39,932 bases of DNA from an uncultured Oscillibacter sp. Lineage in GTDB: Bacteria; Bacillota; Clostridia; Oscillospirales; Oscillospiraceae. The notes beneath the pieces are model-generated. The model was not told the DNA's origin and did no database searches. It saw only the letters and a program-made list of their open reading frames with translations. How positions within the stretch are numbered: position 1 is the stretch's first letter; each line of letters begins with the position of its first letter. The position numbers and the translations under genes were made by a program. The stretch covers positions 1 through 39,932 of the forward strand of contig CAJTJA010000003.1 in the NCBI GenBank assembly GCA_910576845.1, given 5' to 3'. This document shows, piece by piece, positions 25,720-33,559 of the stretch.

Positions 25720-25774
25720 AAGGCTTTCGTGAAGAGTTCTTAGAAAGTTCTCTCAAAATTCTTGTGAATTTCTT
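25720..25774 (-). promoter_or_regulatory. Tandem 11-bp half-sites upstream of vanG, probable VanR operator
   Basis: On the minus strand five consecutive 11-mers run from 25774: AAGAAATTCAC, AAGAATTTTGA, GAGAACTTTCT, AAGAACTCTTC and ACGAAAGCCTT. The first four share RAGAA followed by a pyrimidine-rich part; the fifth is degenerate. Spacing of one helical turn is how OmpR/PhoB-type regulators such as VanR bind DNA. The first copy overlaps the vanS stop codon. A clear sigma-A promoter is not visible, as is common at activator-dependent sites. Confidence 0.65.
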
Positions 25775-26864
25775 ACAGGGCTGGAAGACGGACCGTAAAT
25801 TCTGTTAAGCCGCCGCTGCTTTGAGCAGAGATGGTTCCCCCATGAAGCTCGACGATTTCCTTAGCGATGGCCAAGCCAAGCCCCGCGCCGCCCGTGCGGG
25901 TGGCGCGGGAGGAATCCAGGCGGAAAAACTGCTCAAAAATACGGGACAGCTTGTCTTCGGGGATGGTAATACCGGTATTGATAAAAGTGAGGATAATTCC
26001 TTCGGTTTCCTCCCGGGCGCTAATTTCCACTGCGGTACCCGCAGTGCTGTAGTGGCAGGCGTTCCGCAGGAGGTTGTCGAAGACCCGGGCCAGCTTATCC
26101 GGATCACAGGAATAGGAAAGAGTCTCCGGCAGGCTTAGGACGGCGGTCAGATCATGCTCCTCCAGCATGGGTGAAAATTCACTGACTACCTGCTGGAGCA
26201 TTCGGCTGAGATCGCAGGGACGTTTCTCCAGCTCCATCCGGGTGAGGTTGAAGCGGGTAATGTCAAAAAACTCGTTGATGAGATCTTCCAGCCGTTCCGC
26301 CTTATTCAGGGCTACGCCGGTGTATCGGGTCCGAAGAGCCGGGGATAGGTCCGGCTCGTCCCGGAGCAGAGTCAGATAGCCGATAACGCTGGTCAAAGGT
26401 GTTTTCAGGTCGTGAGCCAAATAGACCACCAGATCGTTCTTCCGCTGCTCCGCCTCCTTCGCAGCCCGCTGGTTCCGAAGCGCTTGGCTATGAGCCCAGT
26501 TCAGGTGTTCCTCCAAAATGGACAGCTCGGGAGAGAGAATAATGGGCTCGTCGTCCGGCTGGGTCAGCTGCTCGGCGGCCTCCACCATCTCATCCAGATA
26601 GTCCAGAGGCAGGCGGATGAAGTGAATGGTGCAAACGAGCCAGGAGAAACCCAGGCTGAGAAGGAAGAGCAGCAGCATGTAATCCCGGCAGAAGTAGAGG
26701 ATCAAGGTCAAAATGATGCTGTTCCGCCAAAAGGTAAACGTCCCGAAGAAAAAAATGCTTGCCACCGCCAGGAAGCAGATAAGCCCCAGGCAGGAAAAAA
26801 GACTCAGGGCATACTGCCCCAGGAGTTTCCGGGATATACGCCCAGTGTAGTTAAAATCATTCAA
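25773..26864 (-). CDS. vanS: VanS: sensor histidine kinase of the van cluster
   Basis: 363 residues. Two hydrophobic regions (about 17-45 and 49-84) leave almost no extracellular loop, then a short linker, the phosphoacceptor helix with H151 in YLAHDLKTPLTSVIGYL, and an ATPase domain with DNLLRNACHYS (N box) and GGAGLGLAIAKEIVELHGG (G boxes). It should phosphorylate or dephosphorylate VanR in response to glycopeptide or cell-wall stress. The lack of a periplasmic sensor domain suggests sensing within or at the membrane. It overlaps vanR by 8 nt. Confidence 0.93.
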   Translation of the reverse strand: MNDFNYTGRISRKLLGQYALSLFSCLGLICFLAVASIFFFGTFTFWRNSIILTLILYFCRDYMLLLFLLSLGFSWLVCTIHFIRLPLDYLDEMVEAAEQLTQPDDEPIILSPELSILEEHLNWAHSQALRNQRAAKEAEQRKNDLVVYLAHDLKTPLTSVIGYLTLLRDEPDLSPALRTRYTGVALNKAERLEDLINEFFDITRFNLTRMELEKRPCDLSRMLQQVVSEFSPMLEEHDLTAVLSLPETLSYSCDPDKLARVFDNLLRNACHYSTAGTAVEISAREETEGIILTFINTGITIPEDKLSRIFEQFFRLDSSRATRTGGAGLGLAIAKEIVELHGGTISAQSSGGLTEFTVRLPAL

Positions 26865-27546
26865 TGGTGTATCCTACCCCCCAGACGGTTTTAATGAATT
26901 TTGGTTTCCGGCTGGGTTCGTGGAGTTTCTCCCGGAGCCGGGCAATGTGACTCATAACGGTGTTATTGCTGTCCATGTATTTTTCCCCCCAGACGGCTTC
27001 GAAAAGTTCTTCGCTGGAGACTACACGGCCCTGACGGGAACACAGGTGCCAGAGGATGGAGAATTCCAGCGGCGTCAGGGCCAGCTCCTCCTCGTAGAGA
27101 AAACATTTATGCGTTTCCCTGGAGATTTGCAGCCCACGGATATCATATTCCTCGAATTCAGGCTGAAGCGGCTGGTTGTACCGGGTGCAGCGCCGGAGCT
27201 GTGTTTTGACCCTGGCCGTCAGTTCCAGAGGGTTAAAGGGCTTGGTGATATAATCGTCCGCTCCTAAGGTAAGTCCTGTGATTTTGTCCATGTCTTCCAT
27301 TCTGGCAGTAAGCATAATAATAGGGAACAGGTGCCGCTCCCGAATGCGCTGGCAGAGGGTGAACCCGTCCATATCCGGAAGCATGACGTCCAGAATGGCC
27401 AGGTCCGGCGGCGTGTGCTCCACATAGGAAAGGGCTGGAGAGGCGCTGCTGAACTTATGGACGGTAAAGCCTTCGTTTCTGAGATACAGCTCCACCAGAT
27501 CGGCAATGGCGGCCTCGTCGTCTACAACTAAAATCTCTGCGGGCAT
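26857..27546 (-). CDS. vanR: VanR: OmpR-family response regulator of the van cluster
   Basis: 229 residues. Receiver domain with acidic pocket VVDDE, phosphoacceptor D53 in AILDVMLPDMDG and KPFNPLEL; then a winged helix (EELALTPLEFSILWHLCSRQ and MSHIARLREKL, ending VWGVGYTIE). It would activate the vanG-vanXY-vanT genes through the tandem sites in front of vanG. A promoter is at 27608-27580. The ribosome site is weak, which may keep the regulator level low. Confidence 0.94.
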   Translation of the reverse strand: MPAEILVVDDEAAIADLVELYLRNEGFTVHKFSSASPALSYVEHTPPDLAILDVMLPDMDGFTLCQRIRERHLFPIIMLTARMEDMDKITGLTLGADDYITKPFNPLELTARVKTQLRRCTRYNQPLQPEFEEYDIRGLQISRETHKCFLYEEELALTPLEFSILWHLCSRQGRVVSSEELFEAVWGEKYMDSNNTVMSHIARLREKLHEPSRKPKFIKTVWGVGYTIE

Positions 27547-27579
27547 GATAGGAAACCTGCTTTCTGAAAGATTGCTCGT

Positions 27580-27608
27580 ATTGTAGCACAGAAGAGGTTT
27601 CCGGGCAA
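27580..27608 (-). promoter_or_regulatory. Promoter of vanRS
   Basis: TTGCCC (27608-27603), a 17-bp spacer and TACAAT (27585-27580) on the minus strand, 34 bp before the vanR ATG. Confidence 0.72.
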
Positions 27609-27620
27609 CTGCTTTGAAGC

Positions 27621-27657
27621 AAAAAGAACGCTCCGCATTCCCCTGGAAGCGGAGCGT
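27621..27657 (-). terminator. Terminator of the small gene upstream of vanR
   Basis: A 9-bp stem (27657-27649 with 27636-27628), then TCTTTTT on the minus strand. It separates the upstream gene from the van cluster. Confidence 0.88.
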
Positions 27658-27663
27658 CCGGCA

Positions 27664-27909
27664 TCAGTCCCGTTCTCTCGCGGAACCGATCATATAGTCT
27701 AAAAAGGCAGGGACGTCTCGTGCATCGGAGAGGCTGATGCACAGGCCCTCCTGCCCGGGGCGCATGGCCCGGAGCAGCTGGCGGGCGGTATTGTCCCGTT
27801 TTAGGTCGCAGCGGGTGTTGTCCGGCAGGTGGAGCAGAACCTGCCCCCGGCTGTGTTCCACCACGTTCAGGAAGTTATCCGCATCGGGGAGCATTATAAT
27901 CTTGAACAT
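27664..27909 (-). CDS. Small protein of unknown function
   Basis: 81 residues, soluble, with alternating strands and helices (FLNVVEHSRGQVLLHLPD and GLCISLSDARDVPAFLDYMI). The order and spacing are faintly like HPr-fold proteins but no phospho-histidine is present, so I leave the function open. GGAGG is seen upstream (AAGGAGGCCGTTT before ATG 27909). It is divergent from the AraC gene and ends in its own terminator. Confidence 0.7.
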   Translation of the reverse strand: MFKIIMLPDADNFLNVVEHSRGQVLLHLPDNTRCDLKRDNTARQLLRAMRPGQEGLCISLSDARDVPAFLDYMIGSARERD

Positions 27910-27946
27910 AAACGGCCTCCTTGCAACAAAAAATCCATGTATTATC

Positions 27947-27975
27947 TTGCGGCTTTCTCTGTTTTCTGATATGAT
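27947..27975 (+). promoter_or_regulatory. Promoter of the AraC-family gene
   Basis: TTGCGG (27947-27952), a 17-bp spacer and TATGAT (27970-27975), 77 bp before the ATG. Confidence 0.7.
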
Positions 27976-28052
27976 GATACCACCAAAAAGTGAGAGACGG
28001 TAGGAGAAAAACTCCAGTTTAATAGAATAAAACCGTCAAAACGGAGGAAGCT

Positions 28053-28961
28053 ATGGCTTTGAGTTTCTGCAATTCGGCTACAGACCGGAAAAGCCGGGAG
28101 CTGGTCCGGCACGGAACCGCACAGTTTCCCATCGCCTGTTACAGGCATGGTGAAGAGACGGTGAATGCGGTTCCCTGGCACTGGCATGACGAATTGGAGG
28201 CCGTGCTGGTGCGGGAAGGGCGGCTTTCCGTCTCTGTAGAGGGTGAGAACCGGGAGATGGGTCCGGGGGAGGGATGCTTTATTACCGCCGGAGCCCTCCA
28301 TCATGTATGGCAGGACGGAGCGGGCCCTGTGCTGCTCCACTCCCTGGTTTTCCATCCCCGGCTGGTGGGCGGGAGCGTAGAGAGTGTCTTTTGGCAGGGC
28401 TATCTGCAGCCTCTGCTGTCTGCCGCAGCCAACCGATGCGTTTGGCTTTCGGAGGATATTCCCTGGCAGAAAGAGGCGCTGGAAGCAGCGGAGGCGGCAT
28501 GGCAGGCCTGTGAAGGGGAACCGCCGGGGTTTGAGTTCGCGGCGAGAGAGGGACTTTCCAAGCTGGTGTTCCTTCTCTCTACCCATTGTCCGGCGGAGAA
28601 AAAGATTCCTTCGGAAAAAGCCATGAGAGACGGAATGCGGATAAAAACCATGCTTCGTTATGTGCAGGAGCACTATGGAGAGGAGCTGACGGCAAGAGAT
28701 ATTGCCGGGAGCGCCGCCGTCAGCGAGAGCGAGTGCCTCCGGTGTTTCCGAAGCATGACCGGGACGACGCCCATTCAGTACGTCAGGCAGCTTCGTATTC
28801 AAAAGGCGGCGGAGCTGCTGGCGTGTACGGATGAGAGAATTGCGGATATTGGGGCGCGGTGCGGCTTTCAGGAAATGAGCTACTTCGCCAAAACGTTTCG
28901 GGCCCTAAAGGGAAAAACGCCTGCGGCATACCGGGCTGAAAAACGGACGCTCCACGAATAA
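28053..28961 (+). CDS. AraC-family regulator with cupin sensor
   Basis: 302 residues. The N-terminal half is a cupin (WHWHDELEAVLVREGRLSV near 42-61, histidines in the barrel), the C-terminal 100 residues two helix-turn-helix motifs (LTARDIAGSAAVSESECLRC and IADIGARCGFQEMSYFAKTF). GGAGGAAGCT precedes ATG 28053. Such proteins sense small sugars or related ligands and activate nearby genes. The next gene downstream, pepD, is on the same strand but 91 nt away; no clear transport or sugar locus is adjacent, so the target is unknown. Confidence 0.93.
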   Translation: MALSFCNSATDRKSRELVRHGTAQFPIACYRHGEETVNAVPWHWHDELEAVLVREGRLSVSVEGENREMGPGEGCFITAGALHHVWQDGAGPVLLHSLVFHPRLVGGSVESVFWQGYLQPLLSAAANRCVWLSEDIPWQKEALEAAEAAWQACEGEPPGFEFAAREGLSKLVFLLSTHCPAEKKIPSEKAMRDGMRIKTMLRYVQEHYGEELTARDIAGSAAVSESECLRCFRSMTGTTPIQYVRQLRIQKAAELLACTDERIADIGARCGFQEMSYFAKTFRALKGKTPAAYRAEKRTLHE

Positions 28962-29052
28962 GAGAACCGCCGGCCGAATGGTTTCCAAGCGTTTTGCTTT
29001 GAGCGGTATTTCCGCGCCGGAGAGAGGCGGATAAATGTTGAGGAGGAGAATC

Positions 29053-30501
29053 ATGGGAATCTTATCTAAACTGGAACCGAAATGCGTATTTGAGTATTTT
29101 GAAGAGCTCTGCGCCGTGCCTCACGGCAGCGGGAACGTAAAGCAAATCAGCGATCTCTGCGCCGGATTTGCGGAAAGGCTTGGCCTTCCTTACCGGCAGG
29201 ATGAAGCCGGCAACCTAATCATTTGGAAAGCCGGAACCCCCGGCTATGAAGGAGCTCCCACCGTTATCCTTCAGGGCCATATGGACATGGTCTGCGCCAA
29301 ATCCGGGGACTGCTCCAAGGATATGACCAGAGACGGTTTGGATCTGGCGTCCGACGGGGAATGGGTCTGGGCGGAGAAGACGAGCCTGGGCGGAGACAAC
29401 GGTATTGCCGTTGCCATGATTCTGGGGCTGCTGGCGGATGAAAGCCTGCCGCATCCGCCGCTGGAGGCAGTGTTCACCGTGGATGAGGAGACGGGCATGG
29501 GCGGAGCATTTGCCTTGGACTGCTCCGATCTGAAAGGCCGCCGGATGCTGAATCTGGACTCAGAGGAAGAGGGTGTTTTCACGGTTTCCTGTGCCGGCGG
29601 CGCACGGCTGGACTGCTTTATTCCTGCCCTCCAGGCGCCGCTGGAAAGGGAAAAAGGCTGCGTGGTCACCGTCTCGGGTCTCCGGGGAGGACACTCCGGC
29701 ATGGATATTGACAAGGGCGGGGCCTCCGCCAACCAATTGCTGGGCAGGAGCCTCTATGCCGCATCGGAGCGGATCAAAGGGTTTCGGACAGCGGAGCTCC
29801 GGGGCGGACAGTTTGATAACGTGATTTGTGTGCGGAGTCAGGGGTTTGTGGCGGTCCCGGCAGACCAGGTGTCAAATTTTGAGGCCTTCATTCGGGAGGC
29901 TGACCATGTGCTGAAGGCCGAATACGCGGGCTGTGACCGGGATGTTGCATTGACATGTGAGCCGGCAGCGCTGGAAACAGCCTTATCTTTGGAGGATACC
30001 CACCGCCTTCTCCGCACGCTGGCGATCCTACCGCAGGGAGTGCAGGCCATGAGCGCGGACTTCCCCGGATTGGTGCAGACGTCGCTGAATCTGGGAATTC
30101 TGCGCACAGAGACGGACGGCCTCCATGCCACCGTTTCCGTCCGTTCCTCCTTCGCCTCCCAAAAAGATATGCTCTGCCGGCAGGTACAGGCCATTTTGGA
30201 GACCGGCGGCGGCAGGGCGGAGATTCGGAGTTCTTATCCCGGGTGGCAGTACCGCCGTCAGTCTGCCGTACGAGAGCAGCTATTGACCATATACCAAGAG
30301 ATCAGCGGCAGGGCAGGCAGGCTGGCGGCAACTCACGGCGGGCTGGAGTGCGGCATTTTTGCTGAGAAAATTCCGGGCCTGGATGTAGTATCTCTGGGAC
30401 CGGATATCCGGGATGTCCATTCTCCCCGGGAACGGCTGAGCGTGAAATCTACGCAGAGGGTTTACCGGCTGGTTCGGGAATTCCTGAAAAGAAGCCGCTG
30501 A
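29053..30501 (+). CDS. pepD: Aminoacyl-histidine dipeptidase (beta-Ala-His dipeptidase)
   Basis: 482 residues of peptidase family M20C. Metal-site motifs are QGHMDMV (H76, D78), LGGDNGIAVAMI (D115) and the catalytic DEETGMGGAF (E145, E146). It cleaves Xaa-His and other dipeptides in the cytoplasm. ATG 29053 has AGGAGGAG 5 nt upstream; an in-frame ATG 18 nt earlier lies before that site and is rejected. A terminator follows at 30521. Confidence 0.94.
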   Translation: MGILSKLEPKCVFEYFEELCAVPHGSGNVKQISDLCAGFAERLGLPYRQDEAGNLIIWKAGTPGYEGAPTVILQGHMDMVCAKSGDCSKDMTRDGLDLASDGEWVWAEKTSLGGDNGIAVAMILGLLADESLPHPPLEAVFTVDEETGMGGAFALDCSDLKGRRMLNLDSEEEGVFTVSCAGGARLDCFIPALQAPLEREKGCVVTVSGLRGGHSGMDIDKGGASANQLLGRSLYAASERIKGFRTAELRGGQFDNVICVRSQGFVAVPADQVSNFEAFIREADHVLKAEYAGCDRDVALTCEPAALETALSLEDTHRLLRTLAILPQGVQAMSADFPGLVQTSLNLGILRTETDGLHATVSVRSSFASQKDMLCRQVQAILETGGGRAEIRSSYPGWQYRRQSAVREQLLTIYQEISGRAGRLAATHGGLECGIFAEKIPGLDVVSLGPDIRDVHSPRERLSVKSTQRVYRLVREFLKRSR

Positions 30502-30520
30502 CCGGACTTTTTCAGAAAAG

Positions 30521-30571
30521 GCAGGCCCGATGGTGCTGTTTTTTGGAATGGGAAGAATCGGCCCTGCTTTT
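30521..30571 (+). terminator. Terminator of pepD
   Basis: Arms 30521-30531 and 30557-30567 pair at 10 of 11 positions around a 25-nt loop, followed by TTTT. Confidence 0.55.
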
Positions 30572-30655
30572 GACAGCAAACAGGCAGCGCGGCAGGAACG
30601 GCTCTCCGCTCTCCTCCGTCTCTGCGCCCGGATACTTCCCGGTTCTCCCGTGCCG

Positions 30656-30722
30656 TTGACAAGCGGATGCCCAGATGTTAATATGAAACAGTATTTACCG
30701 TCCGGCGGGCGGCCCGCCGGAC
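30656..30722 (+). promoter_or_regulatory. pyrG promoter and 5' leader hairpin
   Basis: TTGACA (30656-30661), a 17-bp spacer and TAATAT (30679-30684). About 9 nt after the expected start lies a perfect 10-bp-stem hairpin with a 3-nt loop (30700-30722). No T-tract follows, so it does not look like the CTP-sensing attenuator of Bacillus pyrG; it may stabilise the RNA or act another way. Confidence 0.78.
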
Positions 30723-30762
30723 AAACGGAGAATGAGGAAGAACAAAAGAATAGGAGAGCGGT

Positions 30763-32367
30763 ATGGCAACGAAATATGTATTTGTCACCGGCGGTGTGGT
30801 CTCCGGCTTGGGCAAGGGCATTTGCGCGGCCTCCCTGGGGCGGCTTCTGAAGCAGCGGGGTATCCGGGTGCGGAACCAGAAATTTGACCCTTATATCAAT
30901 GTGGACCCCGGCACGATGAGCCCTTATCAGCATGGCGAGGTTTTCGTTACCGAGGACGGCGCGGAAACCGATCTGGACCTGGGACATTATGAGCGCTTTG
31001 TGGATGAGGACCTAAGCGGAAACAGTTCTATTTCCTCCGGCAAAATTTACTGGTCCGTTCTGAACCGGGAGCGCCGGGGAGACTACCTGGGAGCCACCGT
31101 CCAGATTATTCCCCATATCACCAATGAGATCAAGAGCCGGGTTTATGCCATGGCCAGCGGGGATGTGGACGTGGTTATCTGCGAGATCGGCGGCACCGTG
31201 GGCGACATTGAGTCCCAGCCGTTTTTGGAGGCTATTCGCCAGGTCCGGGCCGAGCGGCCTCAGGGAGATGTGCTGTTCATCCACGTACCCCTGATTGTGG
31301 AGATTCCCGGCTCCGGGGAGCTGAAGTCCAAACCGACTCAGCACTCTGTAAAGGAGCTGTTGTCTCTGGGGATTCAGCCGGATATCTTGGTCTGCCGCTG
31401 CGACACTCCCATTACCGCCGATGTGCGCCGGAAAATTGCCCTTTTCTGCAACGTGGAACCGGACTGCGTCATTCAGAACGCCACTGCCGAGACGCTCTAT
31501 GAGGTTCCTCTGCTGATGGCCAAAGAGGGACTGGACGAGGTAGTCTGCCGGAAGCTGGGGCTTATTACCCATCAGCCGGACCTTCGGGAGTGGACCGCTA
31601 TGGTTCAGCGGGAAAAGAACGCCAGCAAGAAGGTGGAAATCGCCCTGGTCGGCAAATACGTGCAGCTTCACGACGCTTATCTCTCCGTGGTGGAGTCCCT
31701 GAATCACGCGGGTACTGCCAACGATGTGGTGGTGGACATCCGATGGGTGAACTCCGAAACCCTGACGGAGAAGAACCTGGAGGAGGAGCTGGAGGGCTGC
31801 GCCGGAATCATCGTTCCCGGCGGCTTCGGCGACCGGGGCATCGAGGGCATGATTCAGGCCGTCCGCTATGCCCGGGAGAATCAGATCCCCTACTTCGGCG
31901 TGTGCCTGGGAATGCAGATGGCGGTGATTGAGTTCGCCCGGAACGTACTGGGATACGCCGATGCCCATTCCTCCGAGTTCTCCGAGACTACCCAGCACCC
32001 GGTCATCGCCCTGATGCCTGACCAGGTGAATGTCACCGATAAGGGCGGCACCATGCGGCTGGGCCGCTATCCCTGCGAGCTGAAAGAGGGCACCGAGAGC
32101 CGCCGCCTCTATGGCGCCGCGGAAATATCTGAACGCCACCGCCACCGCTTTGAGTTCAACAACGATTACCGGACGGAGATGGAAGCCAAGGGCCTGGTAC
32201 TGGCAGGACTGTCCCCCAGCGGACATCTGGTGGAAATTGTGGAGCTGCCGGATCATCCCTGGTTTGTGGGCGTTCAATTCCACCCGGAGTTCAAGAGCCG
32301 CCCCGACCGGCCTCATCCACTGTTCTACGGATTTGTGAGGGCGGCGGCGGAGAAGACAGAGAACTGA
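30763..32367 (+). CDS. pyrG: CTP synthase
   Basis: 534 residues, full length. The synthetase domain opens with YVFVTGGVVSGLGKGICAAS and NQKFDPYINVDPGTMSP. The glutaminase domain carries the nucleophile C381 in FGVCLGMQMAV and the His/Glu pair in FHPEFKSRP. It makes CTP from UTP, ATP and glutamine. TAGGAGAG precedes ATG 30763. The 3' end of the gene is duplicated in part 157 to 167 bp downstream (32465-32516). Confidence 0.97.
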   Translation: MATKYVFVTGGVVSGLGKGICAASLGRLLKQRGIRVRNQKFDPYINVDPGTMSPYQHGEVFVTEDGAETDLDLGHYERFVDEDLSGNSSISSGKIYWSVLNRERRGDYLGATVQIIPHITNEIKSRVYAMASGDVDVVICEIGGTVGDIESQPFLEAIRQVRAERPQGDVLFIHVPLIVEIPGSGELKSKPTQHSVKELLSLGIQPDILVCRCDTPITADVRRKIALFCNVEPDCVIQNATAETLYEVPLLMAKEGLDEVVCRKLGLITHQPDLREWTAMVQREKNASKKVEIALVGKYVQLHDAYLSVVESLNHAGTANDVVVDIRWVNSETLTEKNLEEELEGCAGIIVPGGFGDRGIEGMIQAVRYARENQIPYFGVCLGMQMAVIEFARNVLGYADAHSSEFSETTQHPVIALMPDQVNVTDKGGTMRLGRYPCELKEGTESRRLYGAAEISERHRHRFEFNNDYRTEMEAKGLVLAGLSPSGHLVEIVELPDHPWFVGVQFHPEFKSRPDRPHPLFYGFVRAAAEKTEN

Positions 32368-32464
32368 ACCTGTCCTCAGGGGCGGGGCGGCTCTGTGCCA
32401 TCTTTGGCGATTGCCGCTTCAGCGGCGAGCCAAAGGGCATTACGTAAGGCGGGAACGGCTGTTC

Positions 32465-32516
32465 CCGCCCCGACCGGCCTCATCCGCTGTTTATGAGGGC
32501 GGCGGAGAAAGCCTGA
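32465..32516 (+). pseudogene. Partial duplicate of the pyrG 3' end
   Basis: CCGCCCCGACCGGCCTCATC recurs at 32298 and 32465. Both copies continue in the same frame: the intact end reads PDRPHPLFYGFVRAAAEK, the second reads PDRPHPLF-MRAAEKA and stops at 32514-32516. Between the copies lies about 100 bp with two GC-rich hairpins. This looks like a remnant of an older pyrG end left by recombination or by insertion of a repeat. Confidence 0.7.
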
Positions 32517-32548
32517 GCGCCATAGGGCAATTCTTTTACCGGAAAAGT

Positions 32549-32630
32549 AAAAAGTTAGGTCCTCCCCACAGCTACCAACCGTAAGAGGACCTAACCCATA
32601 AGGCGGGATGGGACATGCCCCCATCTCGCC
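32549..32630 (-). ncRNA. Candidate small RNA of about 80 nt
   Basis: On the minus strand a promoter (TTGACT 32663-32658, 17-bp spacer, TACCAT 32640-32635) would start RNA near 32629. The first hairpin (32630-32620 with 32612-32602) begins there. A second perfect 11-bp stem follows (32595-32585 with 32564-32554), then TTTTT (32553-32549). Nothing codes for protein in it. The T-tract exists on this strand only, which argues against a pyrG terminator. I do not recognise an RNA family. It is divergent from the gene at 32698. Confidence 0.5.
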
Positions 32631-32634
32631 GCCT

Positions 32635-32663
32635 ATGGTAACAGGCGGGCAGGAGAAAGTCAA
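32635..32663 (-). promoter_or_regulatory. Promoter of the candidate small RNA
   Basis: TTGACT (5 of 6) and TACCAT (4 of 6) at 17-bp spacing on the minus strand, placed so that transcription begins at the first hairpin. Confidence 0.45.
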
Positions 32664-32697
32664 GGCCGAGAGCCTGGGAGGTAAGGAGGTCTTTCTG

Positions 32698-33153
32698 ATG
32701 TCTGGTATTTTTGACGAGGGAAGGATGCTGCAGGTTCTGGGCGCCTGTTGCCCGGAGGGAGAAACGCTTTCCGCGGGAGTGCATGGCATCACCCTTCAGG
32801 TAAACAAGAAAAAAACATCTTTTTTTGATGTTTATGTGGGCATTACCGAGCGCTGCCTGCTAGTGGCTGAGTGCGAGGAGCGCAAGTATCTGACGACCGC
32901 CTATCAGATGCTCCCGGACATGCGGAAGACAGTGGCAGAGGATGTGGGCGTGTGTTTTCCGTTTGGAGATATCCAGAGCTGTCTCATCAAAAACGCCATG
33001 ATGGGGGCTGTCAACTGTTCCATCACGTTCAGGGATGGCAGCTTTCTCCGGCTCCAGCTTCCCAAGCGGGGCGGTCTGGGAGGCGGGATGCCCCGCCACG
33101 CAGAGTACCGGGAGAAGATAATCGCCCGGCTGGAATCCCTCCAGCGCTGCTGA
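32698..33153 (+). CDS. Uncharacterised protein, possibly PH-like fold
   Basis: 151 residues, soluble, mostly beta-strand. The middle (YVGITERCLLVAECEERKYL ... FPFGDIQSCLIKN ... SITFRDGSFLRLQLPKR) resembles bacterial PH-like domains, where a sheet is followed by an amphipathic part; this is a weak structural impression. AAGGAGG 8 nt before ATG 32698 fixes the start over an upstream ATG at 32608. It is convergent with an XRE gene. Confidence 0.75.
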   Translation: MSGIFDEGRMLQVLGACCPEGETLSAGVHGITLQVNKKKTSFFDVYVGITERCLLVAECEERKYLTTAYQMLPDMRKTVAEDVGVCFPFGDIQSCLIKNAMMGAVNCSITFRDGSFLRLQLPKRGGLGGGMPRHAEYREKIIARLESLQRC

Positions 33154-33172
33154 GTTCCCCTCCGGAGAAGGT

Positions 33173-33208
33173 AAAAAACAACAGGAGCTCCGGCTTCCCG
33201 GAGCTCCT
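33173..33208 (-). terminator. Terminator of the small XRE gene
   Basis: A perfect 11-bp stem (33208-33198 with 33193-33183) and, on the minus strand, GTTGTTTTTT. The stem already begins in the stop codon. It may also stop the convergent gene. Confidence 0.85.
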
Positions 33209-33455
33209 ATGTTTCCAGCAGTTCTGCCACTGTCACGCCCAGCGCCTGGGCCAAGGCTTTCAGCTCAATGTCCGTTACAAACCGCTGGCCGCTCTCAATG
33301 CGCTGAATTGCGTTCTTGTCCACGTCCAGACCGCTTAGCTGAAGCATATCCGCCAGACCCCGCTGAGACAGTTTGGGCGTTTTGGCTTTACGCAGGGCGG
33401 CTATCCAGCTGCCGCAAAGATTATATCGCCCATTCGGGGCACGGTTTTTATACAT
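33207..33455 (-). CDS. Small XRE-family helix-turn-helix regulator
   Basis: 82 residues, essentially one helix-turn-helix domain (LSQRGLADMLQLSGLDVDKN, IQRIESGQRFVTDIELKALA and ending VTVAELLET). A 25-residue basic N-terminal extension precedes it. The ribosome site is modest (AGGA about 9 nt upstream). No effector domain, so it may be a simple repressor; its divergent neighbour is the small gene at 33560, which it could control. Confidence 0.85.
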   Translation of the reverse strand: MYKNRAPNGRYNLCGSWIAALRKAKTPKLSQRGLADMLQLSGLDVDKNAIQRIESGQRFVTDIELKALAQALGVTVAELLET

Positions 33456-33559
33456 AAAACCCGTCCTGACATTTTGTGATTGTCATTCGACCATTTAATT
33501 TATTTTATGATAAGATGAGGGAATATTTGACATTCACTAAAGGTCAATAGGAGGTTTTT

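Noticed and set aside
32376..32792. 138-codon minus-strand frame downstream of pyrG
   Set aside because: It runs through the hairpin repeats, the candidate small RNA and the start of the gene at 32698; no ribosome site or family. It looks like the spurious frames often annotated over intergenic repeats.
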